In this document: positions 22,601 through 36,000 of the stretch, piece by piece | Position numbering within the stretch: position 1 is the stretch's first letter | How the letters are laid out: every line of letters begins with the position of its first letter | NCBI GenBank assembly: GCA_037576195.1 | Contig: CM075102.1 | Span: 21,138,745-21,202,744 of the forward strand | Origin: Phytoseiulus persimilis | Taxonomy: Eukaryota; Arthropoda; Arachnida; Mesostigmata; Phytoseiidae | Direction: 5' to 3' | DNA length: 64,000 bases | Notes under the pieces: model-generated | What the model was told of the DNA's origin: nothing | What the model saw: the letters and a program-made list of their open reading frames with translations, nothing else | Databases searched by the model: none | Program-made: the position numbers and the translations under genes

Positions 22601-25600
22601 ACGACGTGTGGGTTCTACTGCCGATCTTAGCCGATTCTCGGAGATATCTGAACAGCAGCGTCTATGATTCAAGGCTTGCTGACTCTGCAAATAAAGCGGT
22701 CATACAGTATGAACCAGGCGATCAGCAGGCTGTCGCGACACTGGCCTGTCTGGGGGGAGGAGGGCAGGCGGGCAAGCCGGACATGACTCACCCCCAAAGC
22801 TCTCCGATCGTACTGGGAAGGGGGGATTGTGATATGCTTCCGTAGATGGAAGTATGCAGTAAATATTCAGTCTTATCAAGAACATCCTCAAAGGTTTGGG
22901 AACCATATTTATTGCGTCATGGAAAGCATCATCATTGTCGTCACATTCCTTGCCCCCAACAGGGGAAAAAAAGAGGAAACAGAGCCCAGAAGTTTGAGCG
23001 CCCGACAGAGGACGGACAGGGAGGGAAAAACCTCAGCTATAGGGCGAAGCCTGGCGACATCCGTTCTCGGATACCTGGTCGCACCGCCTCTTGCTTCCGT
23101 GTCGCTCTCCTTCTCCTCTGCCACCGATAGGTGGTTGCTCGTTCCGAGTACTGGAATCTCCGAGAGGGTTCATTAGACTTTAGCCAAGGGGAGAAACACT
23201 ATATAGGTGAACCTTCTTCGGTTTAGAAAGGGGTGCGGGGACGCATCACTCGACCTTTGGTGCTCAATCCCTTCCTGGCATCCCGGTCCGAAGCGTTCCG
23301 GAATGGAAAACGAGAATGACGATTTGGATTGGATCGAGAGCGCGATCTGGATGAAGAAATGTTACCTCGGAATAGGGGCCGGCATCGCCGAAACGATGGA
23401 AACCAGATGGCGTACCGAGAAAAGGTATAACGCTGAGAGAGTGAAACAATGGGGGAGAGGGGTTTCGACGGACGGTGGGTTGGTAAAGCAAGGGGCTGGC
23501 TTCAATTTCAAATTGGCTGCCGACAACGTCGTTTACACAAGCACCCATGGCGCCCACCGACGCTTCAACTGCTGTTACGAAACCGATCTATGACGGTGAA
23601 TACATTATTTTTCCGCTTTTTCCTTTTTCCAAAAACTCACTTCCTCTTTTGCTCATGAGACTGTTTCGGTTTCGAACGAAGGAACGTCAGAACCGTTAAC
23701 CCCTCGCCGCAGTCTGATTCTTTTGCGGTAAGTGTATGTGGGTTCAAGGGAAGGTGAAAGAGGGGGGGGGGGGGTGAAAAGCGGTGGCTCTCCAAAAGAG
23801 TATTCGAGCACTTCCACCCCCCACGGATTGTTGTCCTTCCTCTCTTCCCGGTCGTCTTCGCCTCCTCCTAACCGAAGAGGAGAGAACGAGTGAGAGAGGA
23901 ATGTTGCCGAGTGCAGCAACGGTTGGCGGCCTCATCACCATCGAGAAACAATCACTGATGGATTCGGCGAAAGCATGAGAACATTTCGCCGCCGCCCGCT
24001 TTCTTGCTTACTCGCTTGCCGCTTTGCCAGGCCAATGCAACCCACTGAACAAGCAGTCGAGCACGGACCACCCGACACAACTGCTGTCAGTTCGAGAGAT
24101 CAGGATGACAGCGAGCTCATTCTTCTAACCATTTCTCCTATTTGCTGCTCGGGAGTCTCGCAAAATCCTCACACGAATCAGCGTGAAACTCGCGATTCTC
24201 CTGAATTTATCTAGATGAGTTCCGAGACGTGCGACATCGGCGCTCAATTTCTTCAATTTCGACTCTCAGATTTCCTCTGTGAGCTAAATTGAAAGTTTTT
24301 CGAGATCCGCTTTGGTGCCAAACTCCTCGACTAACGGAACGCCGCAGCTTTTTCTCCCGCGAAATGGCGCATGCACGTCTTCACCTCTGAATATGCATCG
24401 AAAGAAGCCAGCAGCCCTGTCTCACTGTCTACCGGCCATTCCGAATCTCTCCGCGGAGGAATACATATCGTCATTATGTCCAAAATTAGCAGTAGCGTGA
24501 CCAGCGCCGAGCACGCCATGGCACGCATGGGTCTCTGCTCGCACGAAAAAGCCACTTCAAAATAGACAGGTTCATCTCTTCCCACTGTGAACCATTGTTG
24601 CTCCGTAGCTTTATTCATTCGTCAGTCAGGTAGTAAGTCAAGCGGGAAGGAAGGAAGGAGCTGCAGCACGTCAGCTCTTCGGTCTTCATCATGAGGACTG
24701 CGCTTTTCGGGAAGTTAGCCCCGCTCTTCGTATTCTTCAACGACTATTCAGAGCACGTCCTGTCAAAACTTCAGTAAGACGTAACGGAATTGTCGACTTA
24801 TTACCCCCTCGGATTTTGCGAGATCGGGTGAAGGAATCAAGTACATCTATGTAACTGCGGAGTGTTACGTGCCTTGATTCGGGAAACTGAATCCTGTGCG
24901 AGTTCGACGCTTTTTCCAGCTTCCAGTCTAGACGAAACAAAAACCCTGGAAGCGGTTGGAGGCCCTGAGAGGAGATCATTCGAACTCGTTGATCGAATCT
25001 CAGCGTTTCTCGCTCATGGTCTTCGATCGGTCACCGACGGCTTCTGATCGCTAGCCATTTCGTCACTTCCGAAATCGGGTCGAGACTGCTGCCTTGTCGA
25101 TTCACGTTTTATGCTCATTCGACACGCCGACAGCCGCATACGAGCAATTTGCGAAGATTTCTTCCGGTCTTTCAAAACGGCCACTGAACAAGGACTCTCG
25201 GAGAGGGTTGTCCACGGCTCCTGGTAAGAGCCTCGCCACAAACATGGATGTCTGCAACAGGAATTACCTTCGAGGAGTTCCGTCGGTGAAACGGTCGTCC
25301 AAGACCAATACAATCGAATCAGGGCTACTATCAAGAATTTGAGGCTTCAGCCGGACCGTCAACCGCAATCGCGGCCAACTTAGTCCTTCTCAGGTTGGAA
25401 CAGAGGCGCCCAAGTCCCTTCAATCCGGATTCCGGAGGCTCGGGGGCGAACGGCAAGGTTTGGGCCCGGAAACCCGAAATACCGAGAGCCCTGAATTCAG
25501 AAAACCCGAAACTTTTCTCCCCCCGTCGGAAAGCAGCTGGGACTTCTGTGTCGAGCGCCGAGCGCGGCCTTGCTAGAATATCGTATCCTCTTGGTTCTCC

Positions 25601-26352
25601 CATGTTCTCCCAACAGGATGGCCCTGTATCGCAGAGGGGTTAGAGCAGTACCAGAGTTTTCTCTTAGTCAACGGGTATCATGAGCGCGTTATGAGAGTTT
25701 GACGAGCATGCTAGCGTCTAACAGATCCCAGTTTCTATTTTCTTCCTTTCTCACGAGGTTTTTGAGGCCCGAAAGCCGGGGAACCCATTTACGGATACTT
25801 GGGGAGGTGGTACAGGTAGTGTGAGACTCACCTCGCCAGAGAGGTGGGGAATATATCCCCAGCGTCTATGCCCCAGAACACGCAAACCTCTCTCGAGTGG
25901 TCGACTGTCCTTGACCTCGGTGCTCCCGCACGTTGAACGTGAACCTTGCGCTCAGAAGTTTCGAACTCGGAAGTCTCGAACGTTTTGGGCTTTTGGCACG
26001 TCCAATATCATTCTCGACCAGCGAGTGAACGTCATTCCGCTTCATATATTCAGGCTAATATTCTTATGACTAAAGCATTCGCGGTTCGCGATCTGAAGCG
26101 TCAACTCTCGGCTGCGGCCGAGCTGGGCGATCCATGTGGCAACACTTTCGAGCGGAAAACTGAGACGACGGTCTTCATCCCTGTTCTTCAGAAACTGACC
26201 TCGGGAAAGTCACAATTTCCGAATCTGATTCGTTTCGGAATCTATAAGTGCAAGTGAGCGTCGTCGGAGCTACCAGCATGGCTGGAATCCGCGCCCGGTA
26301 CAGAAAACCTCGGTTGAAGTAATTTGAGGCGGGAAGGATTTTCGGGATTCCG
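13638..26352. other. Long stretch with no identified gene
   Basis: No protein family could be recognised across this 12.7 kb. A plus-strand ORF at 14108-14293 begins with a hydrophobic run that looks like a signal peptide, but it comes from a CTT microsatellite and is discounted. A minus-strand frame at 19576-20151 (191 codons) has no recognisable domain. A CGTAGCCAGGGGGGG string near 19391 is reminiscent of transposon ends, but no partner was found. An 18-base palindrome stands at 21469-21486. A run of 13 G lies at 23762-23774. The size suggests a regulatory landscape or large introns, which is inference. Confidence 0.4.
23762..23774 (+). repeat. Run of 13 G
   Basis: A homopolymer of G. A second one of 14 G is at 47551-47564. 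Such runs can form G-quadruplex structures and are prone to sequencing-length error. Confidence 0.85.
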
Positions 26353-26450
26353 GGTTTTCGCTATTTCGGCGATTTGAAGTTCCGGTATTTCAGGTTTTCG
26401 CTATTTCGGCAGTTCGGAGTTCCGGTATTTCGGATTTTCGGTTTTCCGGA
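26353..26450. repeat. Minisatellite with 40-base period
   Basis: Two complete units (26353-26392 and 26393-26432) share GGTTTTCGCTATTTCGGC and AGTTCCGGTATTTC at an exact spacing of 40 bases. A partial third unit follows to about 26450, and a degenerate partial unit may precede at 26338. Related motifs such as AACCCGAAATACCG occur in inverted orientation near 25470, so this may be one cluster of a dispersed family. Confidence 0.75.
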
Positions 26451-26613
26451 CGCATACCAATCGTCGAAGGTTTCCGAGCTCAAAACGTCGCATTCTCCAT
26501 GGAAATCGTAATGGAGACCCGTAAGTGTATCATACCAGAGTAGGAATCATTTATATGATTGGAATCGGAGTCCGTTCCTCCAAGGACCAATCTTTGACAC
26601 CGCTGCTCCAGGG

Positions 26614-26776
26614 CAGGGGTCGTCAAAATTTTCCAGAATGGGCAACCCAAGGTGCCGAGGAGGTTTCGGGTTGCGCCGAAATTCATGGTCAGACCGGGTC
26701 GAAATTATCTTCAAAGTAGGATGAGAACGACGAACGGCTCCGTGGGTAGCCGCGGCACGCAGTTTGACGGCCCCTG
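26614..26776. mobile_element. Short hAT-like remnant or MITE, 163 bases
   Basis: The left end is CAGGGGTCGTCAAAATTTT. The right end, read as its reverse complement, is CAGGGGCCGTCAAACTGCG, so the two ends match at most positions as terminal inverted repeats. Ends of the form CAGGGGTCG.CAAA are typical of hAT (Charlie-like) elements. No convincing 8-base target-site duplication is seen (left flank CTCCAGGG, right flank CTATGAGA), so it is either old or a chance pairing. It has no coding capacity of its own. Confidence 0.5.
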
Positions 26777-29700
26777 CTATGAGATGCTGTGTTGATGAAC
26801 TCGGACGACTTGGTTTGCACATTCTCCGCACAATCAGCGAGGAAAATATTTCCATTCTGTCCCATTAAAGCATTTCCCGAGGGGAAGGGAATTCGACCAA
26901 GAGTTCAGAGGACGCCATTCCAAAGGGGCTCAAACGAAGGTGGGGCTGAAGGGAGATGAGGTAGCAGACAACGTCGGGTGTCGCTCAACCAAAGTCTCCG
27001 AGAGCATCAGCGGAACAAGTTGCGAGCTGCGTGGTGGTGGCAGCGGTGGTGGTTTGATTCAACGCCTGAATTCCAGCGAGTTCTGAGCGGAGAGCCGTAC
27101 CCGAAAGTAATTCAAACGCGGGCTTATAGCCGCATGGGCAGCAGAACATACTAAAAAGTTTGAAGCCCTTCTTCTTACGACACAGACTGGAGTTGATGGG
27201 CCATGGGGAGACTATCTCTTGTGATGCGAGGGAGGCAAGGCGATGCGAGGCGAAGCGATGTGATACTTCTCCACGAAGCCAAGTGGGGTTCAGGGTGCCG
27301 GGAACGGGTAGAGTCCGTAGAGAACGGAACGAGTGTGGGAGGAGAGGAGCGAGAAACAAACGCGACTTGGACGAAGAGAGGGCGTAATTGCTAAGAAGCA
27401 GCTGAGGCAACTTGAGCAAAACACTCTATCCTCCTCCGTCGTCGGCTTCTTGTCCTTTTTCGAAACACCAACTAGAATAAGCCTCTCTCTGGAACAAACT
27501 TCGAGCTTCCTATCGACGCGTGCAGCGCTTTGCGAGGGAGGTCCGCCTTGGACAAACATGCAGACAGGCAAGAGACAAACTTCAACGATTAAACTAATGG
27601 TGCTGCAGTTCGCTTATCTCATATGAATCATGGAGATCGGTTTAGCAAACAAGCGACCAAAATGTGTGGTGATGAGTTCCCAGAACGGTGACAGCCCGAA
27701 CTCAAAGGTTTCGGAGCTCGGACAACAAGGGCGCCAGGACGAAGTCCGTTCCTGAGGGAACAGCCGATTCGGTAAACCTTCTTGATCCCCGGAAGCTATC
27801 GTATCGAATGTCCGAATACATCGGATGCAGATCCCAAAGCCATAAGTTCATGAGTTCAATGAACGCGCAGAATGAGATTGAGTCTCGCCGGGATCCAAAG
27901 GGGATCCGGGGAACTTCTCAGCACGCAGGAGAGAGGAAGCGATCGTTGTGCGGTGATTACGGAGGTGGAAAGAGCGCAGATAAAAGACGGGTCATCGAGA
28001 GGGAAGACAACGAAAGGATTCTTTGTCCTTCTTCGAGGGAGGATCGAAATCTACAAGACTTCGTTTGAGTTCAGCCAGCCGGACTCTTTTCAACGACTTG
28101 CCTTTCAGTCGGATGACATAAGCACGGCTTCCATCGCTGAACGAATTCGGGCGTTTCTTTCCCCGGTCTTTTGCTCAGCTATTTCGACTGCCGGTACTCG
28201 AGAGTCCCATGGACTGAAGAGGCGAGCGATCCTTGATTGATGCACAAATGATTTTCCAACAAGGCTTCCCGTTAGCAGGCGGTCAATGAACGCGACTAAA
28301 CACAGAGTTAGGACTCGTTTTGGTTACCCGAAGGCTGAACAAACATCCGAGAGTAGAAAACGTCCTATGCATTGATACGACCGCTCACTCTCAAGATGCG
28401 AGCCTGCCCTTGAGACGCTTCCATCAGCGATGGCGTCAGGATACATGTCTGTCAGAAACTCAGGCACGGTTAACGAAGGATTGGGGCGCTTGGAGAGATT
28501 TAGGAGTCAATCAGCTCCAGGGTAATCGTTGCCGGAATCGTTCAATGGAATCTCCCAGCTTGTCGCTCCTAGATTCCCAGAAGCTGGTGCGCAATGAGTC
28601 TGAATTCGTTTATCTAGAGCAGGAACCTCCAGTCACCGCGAAGAAGCAAGGCGGCCGCCGACGTCTTGGATTGGATTTATTTTGATCTTCCATATGCACA
28701 TGTGGTCCCTTTCATTCCAGGGGTGCTCCCTGGATCCTCTCAACAGCGGAAGCCGTCCGTCCGCTAGAGAGCTTCTTGTATCCACGTCTCGAATTTTCCA
28801 TTCAATAATGTTCTTGATGAAATCCGTAGTTCAGAAGCCGCAAGAGACAACTGCTATCCTGAACACTGGGAGAGCTGTCCTCAACGAACGCAAAGCACCC
28901 GAAAAGCTGTCTGAGGTCACACAGGACGATACTTGCCTGATCTTTCACAATAACCTCTGGAAAGACGATGGTGACGACTCGGCCCGGATCATATCGGCTC
29001 GCGGTTCACGATAGAAAAGGCGTGGGCTAGGGGTCAGGATGATGGAACCTTTCACTCCATGTTCGCGCCCTCAAATGCAAAAGATCAGTTTTCTGGGCGC
29101 TCTGTCTCCGATATCATCAGCATCAAAGAAGAATAGCTCCGGCACCGGGTCTCGTGGCTCACTCTGAGCTGGTTATCAGATCCGTGGCGTTTGTTGAATC
29201 CTCAGATTTCGGCTCCTGGCTCCTCAGGTGCCTCAAAATCCTGACGAACTCCGTGCCGGGCGGGATCGTAAGGGGTGGCCAGGGGGACGATAGAGGAACC
29301 AGGGCGGTTTCGTGACTGGCGACAAGACCAGATGAGTTCTGCCTCACTTTGCAAGAGGGTTCCGTCTCCCCTTTTGTGGTTTCCACTGCCTTCGCGATGG
29401 TCCCATGGCCTCCAAGGCCGCCATCATTCCGAGAGCAGGCTGGCACGAAGCCGTTTCGGCCCCCGCAATAATTATGCTAACTAACGAAGGCGACACTTTT
29501 TGATGGTTACATTTATTTATTTATAATATAATATGCTAATATCGGTTCGCCGTCATCTTGTCTTCCTTTGGCCTTCCCAGAGCAGTTTATGCAGTCAGCG
29601 GCCCCAACTAACGGGCGTTTTGATCGGGAGGAAGAGGACGAGACACGGACTCGAGGGCTGGTTGGGGAGGTGCGGAGGAGCTTCAGACCCCGCGAATCAC

Positions 29701-32700
29701 AATGCTGGTATTCGCAAGGGTCCCATCATGCATCCAATTGAGCCACGAACACGAATCGATAGAAGTGCAACTTGGTCCTGCAGTACACCTGACGGAGGAG
29801 CTGCAGCTCAACCAGGGGAGGGTCAAAAAGCCCTAATGGCGAATGCCGGGGACGGAGCGTTTCATGCCGCAAAGAGACTTCCTCAACCAAGGAGGAATTA
29901 CACAATAGAACGACAAACTCGAGCCACGTTGGAGCACGTTCCTCTGTGGGATCCAAGCAGTGACTCTCAGAACGACATGCCCTCCTCTTTGCATCCCAGT
30001 CTAAGCTCCCGATTCTCCTCCATCTTCTTTGTGCACGACTCATTGTTTGTCTCTGAGCTCGCCATCTTATGTTTGTTTGTGTGAGGCCTTCTCAGGGAGT
30101 TTCGGGCTCCTCGGTCTTTTTTGAACGTCTCAACTGCTTGACTCGACTCCAGCTCCTCGACCACAACGTCGACTTCTCGCTAGCCATCCACACGTACGGG
30201 CCGCTCGGGAGCGGGACGGAAAAATATCACGCGAGGTGAAACTTCCTCCGCTCATACACAATGCGACTTATGCGACAGTCCACCTCGAAATTTATGACGT
30301 CAAAGGCCGAATCGTGAAGTGTTTCCTGCTTTTGAGCTGCCCCAGCCAGAGTTTGACTCTCTGTGTAGCTGCGCGGCAGTAGGTCTCACGGTTGGTTGGC
30401 AATCGGGTCCCAACCTCCAAACTCCGACCTCAGGGTGTCGCGAAGGGTTTTATTTTCGATGCACATCTTCTCCTGTCGGTTCGCTGCTGAATTCCCTCTA
30501 GAGTTCACTCGTTGGCTCGCTCGGGACCCACGACTTCAGGCAAGCTTGCTCTAGAATACAAGTACTTGCCCGTTCGTGTTCCACATGAGAGATCATGCCT
30601 TTTACGATATTTTTAATTGAAGAAGCTATTCGGCTGGAATCGATGCTCCGAGTTGAACTCATATCTGGAGTTTGCTCCCATGAATCACTGGCGACAATCA
30701 TTCCGGGCGGTTCTCAAACGATCAGAAAACTATTCTCACTTCGAGTCCGCAGAAAAGCATTTCCATTTCTCTCATGCTGTATGTTTGCTTTTTTTGGACT
30801 ATGGAGCTCCAAATCGATCAGGGCACTGCGACCCATAACGAGGGAGGAAGCGACCCTCCTTGGTTTCTCAGCGAATATAAGCCCCGTTCGACATCCTCAT
30901 AATTCAATTCACGAGAAACTCATGGCGAGGCCTTCCTCTGTATCTCGAACCCAACCGAGCTGTCTCCGACATCGGCGATGAACCTGTTCGAACTTGGAGC
31001 CCAACTGATGCCATGTTTCGGAGTTCCCGCTCCCAAAGAGATCCAAAGTCATGGAGCTAGACAAGGTGAAAGCGACAGTCCTCGAACGCCCCATCGGCCG
31101 CGTAGCGACGAGATCGTGCTCACGGAAGCGTCTGCCCTCTGCTCGCCGAAAGCCTGCGTCAGAAGTTCAACTTGTCCGACATAGATGAATACCAAGAGCA
31201 TGTCAGGAGCTGGGAGGACTGACTGGTGGAGGTCGATCCAAATATCTCCGCAACTCAGAGGCCCCAGACGGATAACTTGAAGCACGCGAACTCTGCGCAC
31301 AGACACCTGGTCATCAGATTCACAGTGCGTGGGTTTCATACAGGGCTGTGCGCCGCGACCTGAATCGACGGCGCGCCGTTCCGGCGGACGAAAATGTTTG
31401 CAGTGGCGGCGTGCGCCGCGGCGTGGCTCCGTCGAAAGCTTGCCATCGGAGGTGGGAGGCTCCATCCGATGATAGACTTTCCTCAACGTGGATGAGACGA
31501 GCTTCTGTCATGGTAACAGATTCCATGGAACATCATTGCTCTCGGAGCATGCGCAATCATCTCTGCGCAGGAGTACTTATTCGGGAGTTTCGGTGGAAAT
31601 TATACAAGAATGTCTCCAGCCGCGGCGCGCTGTGAAAATATTGCAGCGCCGGTGCGACGCAGAGACTTCGGCAGTGCCCGGCGGCGGCCCGCGGAGTGCA
31701 GCGGCGGACCGCGCCGGCGGTTTGGTGACGCGGCGACGCGAAACAAAGCGAACCGTGCAGCCATGATTCGCTTCATGATCGCGATAGTCCTCCAACCGCC
31801 TGTGATCGAGAGGCTCGGAATTTCCAGATATGACGTGGCACAGCCGGATTCGCTCCGTGAGATTCGTAAGCAGAGAAGACGAGAGCAATATGGACTAAAG
31901 AGCCGGCCCGAGAGAAGATAAGGGGGGAAACTGGTGGGGTTCGGACGCGTGGAGCGGAAATCACGATCCTCCAAGAATGAGACGGAGCCGCTGATAACAC
32001 GGAAGCTGTTCGTTTCAGAGCTCGTGCTCGCAGATCCCCCCACTTCTACCCGTTCCGTCATGAAACGGCCGTCGACAGTATGGCAGCATATGCAAACGCT
32101 GCAACGCGAGAGCCTCCCGATGCTAATACATAAAAAGCAATTTAGATCCGTTCATGCGACAAATTTGATATAGAACATGGCAACAGCGGCTGTATCGAAC
32201 AGCCCCTGGCTCCATGGTTTCCCCACCTCTCAAGGCGCCCGTTGTCTCTCCGCGTTCTACCGTCCGATCCTCGTTCTCGTTTATTTTATCTTTTCCTCCG
32301 ATCGAAGAGGGAAAGACGTTCCCCACAGAAGTGTCGCCGTGATTCCCCTTCGTCAATTCTTTCAGTACTCGCCAAAACGCCCACTGATGCGTGTCGAGCT
32401 CGCAAAAAATAAATAGACCGACTTTTTGTCAGCCGCGTCGTAGGAGCTCACAAGGAGACCGGGAAGTTGGAGGGCATCAACCGGGATAACGCCAACCAGG
32501 ATGAGAAATTTCCTGGTTAGATCACTACTCCGAATTTCTCGAATACTTCCCGAGGCCCGTCCCGATCCGCTTCTCCCCGCTCTCTGGCAAGGATCCCATC
32601 GGACTCCACGGGGTTTCTTTCGCAACGCGCTTCCCTGCCGCGCAACGGACTCCTCAGGTATCCATGGATCTGATGCTTCAACGATTTCTCCAAAGTCACG

Positions 32701-33064
32701 CGCTGAGGAGACAGGGTCCCGCGCTTGAACAGTCGTTCACAGAAACTAAGGAAGGGTCTCGCGGATGGCAAAAAGCTGCGTGGTGATAGGGCGAAAAGCG
32801 AGAGCAACCCCACCTCAAGATCAGCGTCTTGTGCATCGGAGGGGCTAGTCAAACGTGTGCAGCGTACCCGTGGCGAACTGGACACGAAAAATATCATCGA
32901 GTCATAATCAACACCTAATTGACTGAAGACATCGACGAGATTACACATAGTGTGATTCCGTGTCTGAATTCCAATAACCAATATGGCGGCACACCTCCTC
33001 GCCCGTTCGTTCTCATCAGTTACTGGATGAGCCGTTTCTGATTTGAAACGATTTTCAACGCCAG
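26777..33064. other. No identified gene; GC-rich patch at 31600-31740
   Basis: Several plus-strand open frames (27688-28068, 28320-28685, 28682-29014) have fairly protein-like composition but match nothing I know. A GC- and CpG-rich patch at about 31600-31740 could be a promoter region. An AT-rich microsatellite-like tract lies at 29511-29534. The minus-strand frame 32517-33158 (213 codons) overlaps the first recognised BRMS1-like exon on the other strand and is probably an antisense shadow over part of its length. Confidence 0.35.
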
Positions 33065-36000
33065 ATGAAGAAGAAACTCCGTGCACAGATGACAGTGAAG
33101 CTCGATGAAGTTGTTTCGGTCGCTCTTCCGAGGATGGATGCAAGTAACTTTTTCTCATTGCTTTACTTTGCCGCCACCAGAGCCTGAATTGTTCGAGGCG
33201 CTTTCGTACTCGATTTCATGGATCTTGGAATCTTTGGTTTTTCTATAGACGTCCGTAGCCGTTACCGCGTGCCTTTCTCTCCAGTAGCGTCCTCATGAGT
33301 GTTCATATGGGCTGTTACTAAGAATATTGGCTCCCCAAAACCAGGATCTCGCGGAAGTTCGTCAGCGAGAAGCTATTGAAGTTGCGGAACGCCGTTCGAA
33401 GTTCCGTCTGAGGGGCGTGCGACACCAATACGAGGCCAACAAACGCTGCAACCGTAGAGAACTCCAGGCATGTTCACATTCTCTTTCGATTGCGACACGG
33501 AATCAAAGACACGGTGTTTGAGATTCGATCGCCGGTTCTTGTAGTTTCCTCAATTACCAAGGGCTCCTTTCGGGGATTCGCAGGAATGTACCGCACAGGC
33601 GAGGATCGACGTCTTCCGAGAAATCTACAGCGAACTGAATAAGGTGCTCATGACTCGTTTGGTGCTGAAATTGAGTCGATTCGATCAAGCGCGGGCACGA
33701 CTTTCTAGAAACCGAGTGAAGAGCAAACCGAGTGAGGAATCGTCTCAATATTCTTCGACGAGGGATCTAAAGGATTCCTCACCGCCACCGGACTTGACGA
33801 CCCCTTATCCCTACATCGTATATCGTCTCACACCTCAACAAATCGACGAGGATCTCTCCGTTATCCGTAAGTGCGCAGAAGTCATGGAGCTCTCGGTAGT
33901 CGATTTTTTGCTGTTGTTAGAAGCTTTTGACGAGTCCGGGCGAATCCTAGCGCAGCTGTGGAATTCCCTAACATGAAGAGCACGTAGACGACTATCGTTT
34001 TAAGAGGAATGTGCCAGCCGGTTGTGTACCGAGCCCGGTTGGCATGATTTCGTTTTTTTCGAAATTCTGCCGGGTATCTCTGGAAGCATCCTAAAATGGT
34101 TCTCGAAGAGCGCACGGAGAAGGTTATGCGCCCTCGTGAATGTATTCTCAATCATGGAGCCGTGACCAATGGATTTGGCCGAACAAGGAGATTGCTTCGG
34201 GGTTGCAATCCTTGCGAAGTTAATTGTTCCTCCGATTTCCAGGAGAAGCGAGAGCAGCGTCAACCGATGTCGATTGCTCCGCAACGGGGGACGTGTGAAT
34301 TGGTCGAGAAGAAACACATGCCACGTCACATGAGACGGGGTCAGGATTCAAGAGTCAATTTCGTTAAGTTAGGGTCACATGGAAGTCAACGTTGGTCGAG
34401 GGAACTGTGTGTGCATGCAGAAGGATATTCGGCATCCAGAGCTTCCGTAGTGGGTCATCTCCTGAAATTCGTTCCTGTCTCATGAAACGAGCGCTCCGCC
34501 GAGTGCACCCGCCGCCGCCTCACCGACAATTGGATGAAGTCAAAAAGCGTGGGCTCCACGAGGTCGCGATTCCTCTCCGGTTCCACTGTTTTAAATGCTT
34601 CACTGATTCTTGCGTTTTCGTCAGTACGCTCTTCTTCCCCCACTTCCTTCCGAAGAAGCCCCGCTACAACTTCCTGAGTTCGGGGTCCTCTAAAAGAGAA
34701 CAAGAGCAAATGGGAACCACTACCAAAGAAACCGGTGCAAAAAATGGCGTTTCGCTCCGACTCCCGCGCCACAGCTCGGATCCTCTCGAGAAGATGTCGA
34801 GGAGTAATAAATATGCAAAACAGGTGCTGGAACATGTGAAAATGTCAAAAAGCTCTATTCCCCGAATGCATGCTTTGAGCAGTGACAGGAATGTCAGACG
34901 CGTTCCGGCCACCCGAGAGGAAATATCTCCTATCATGGAGCTGATTTCCGAGTGTAGAGAGACAAATCATGTGCTCAGTCTGCTCTCTAATCGCCTGGAT
35001 TCGGCAATGTTCTGAGCTCTGAACTGTGTCCGTCAGCGGAGTTGGTTGTTTCTTTTTTGGCTCCTCGAGCTCTTAATGCAATTGCCGTGTCGGAATGAAT
35101 GCTCTGTTTGCTTTTCAAGTTTGTTTCGCCCTCTTCCTTTGTTTTCCTCCCGGCTCAAGGCGAACGAGACTGTTTGTGCAACAGCAGGCGCTTCACCGTA
35201 GACAGAGGGGACCGAGATCAAGGAGCTGTAGTATCTTGATCCCTGGAAGCCGGAACCTCTGCGCTCCCTCTAGCGAAGAAGAGCGCTCGTATTCGTTTTC
35301 CAATCTGCTGTCGTGAAAGCTTTCTTGAGAAACTGGAGGAGAGCGACATACAGAGGGACTCGGACTATCTAACGAAACGAGGAGACCGACGCAGAGAGAT
35401 TTCTTTGCGTTTGCGAATCGGGTCTTGGATAGCCCGGAGAACAACGCAACGTTTTATGCGCGAATTCGGCAACGCAAGAGAGCAAGGATATCATTGAATT
35501 CGGTGCCGCAAACGATGGAACCGCTGTTTGCTATTGAAAGATCAGAAGTGGAATAATTCCGAATCGTGGGCTGGGAGATAGAGAATGTGGAGAGAGCGTT
35601 CTTGACAACACATAGACCGATCTGATCGAATTCGATGGCGGAGTTACCTCGCTGTCTGAACAAGGAATGTAGAAGCGATCCCTCTCTGGCCACATTTGCA
35701 TTTCAAATCCGTTCTCCTGTTCATTTGCCTCGGCTTCGTTCGCTCGAAGCCCTCTATTCCAACTACGGGTCCTAATTCGGTTCTCAAAGTTGCCGGATGT
35801 TCGTTGGCTCTAGATTTGACCTGCCTGTCGCTGACGCGGCATCTCAGTATTCATGGATTTCCGGAGTTTCCCAGAATCACCGTCTATTGAGAAGTCTCCC
35901 TGCGAGGGGTGCACACTCAACACGGAATCGCATTCCAAGTTCCGCCAAGAACTAAGAACCCAGGTGATTCCCAACGAGCTCCAAACAGGCATCTCGTACA

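Noticed and set aside
32517-33158. 213-codon minus-strand open frame
   Set aside because: It overlaps the plus-strand exon 33065-33139 of the BRMS1-like gene, and its Ser/Arg-rich composition resembles an antisense shadow. No domain was seen.
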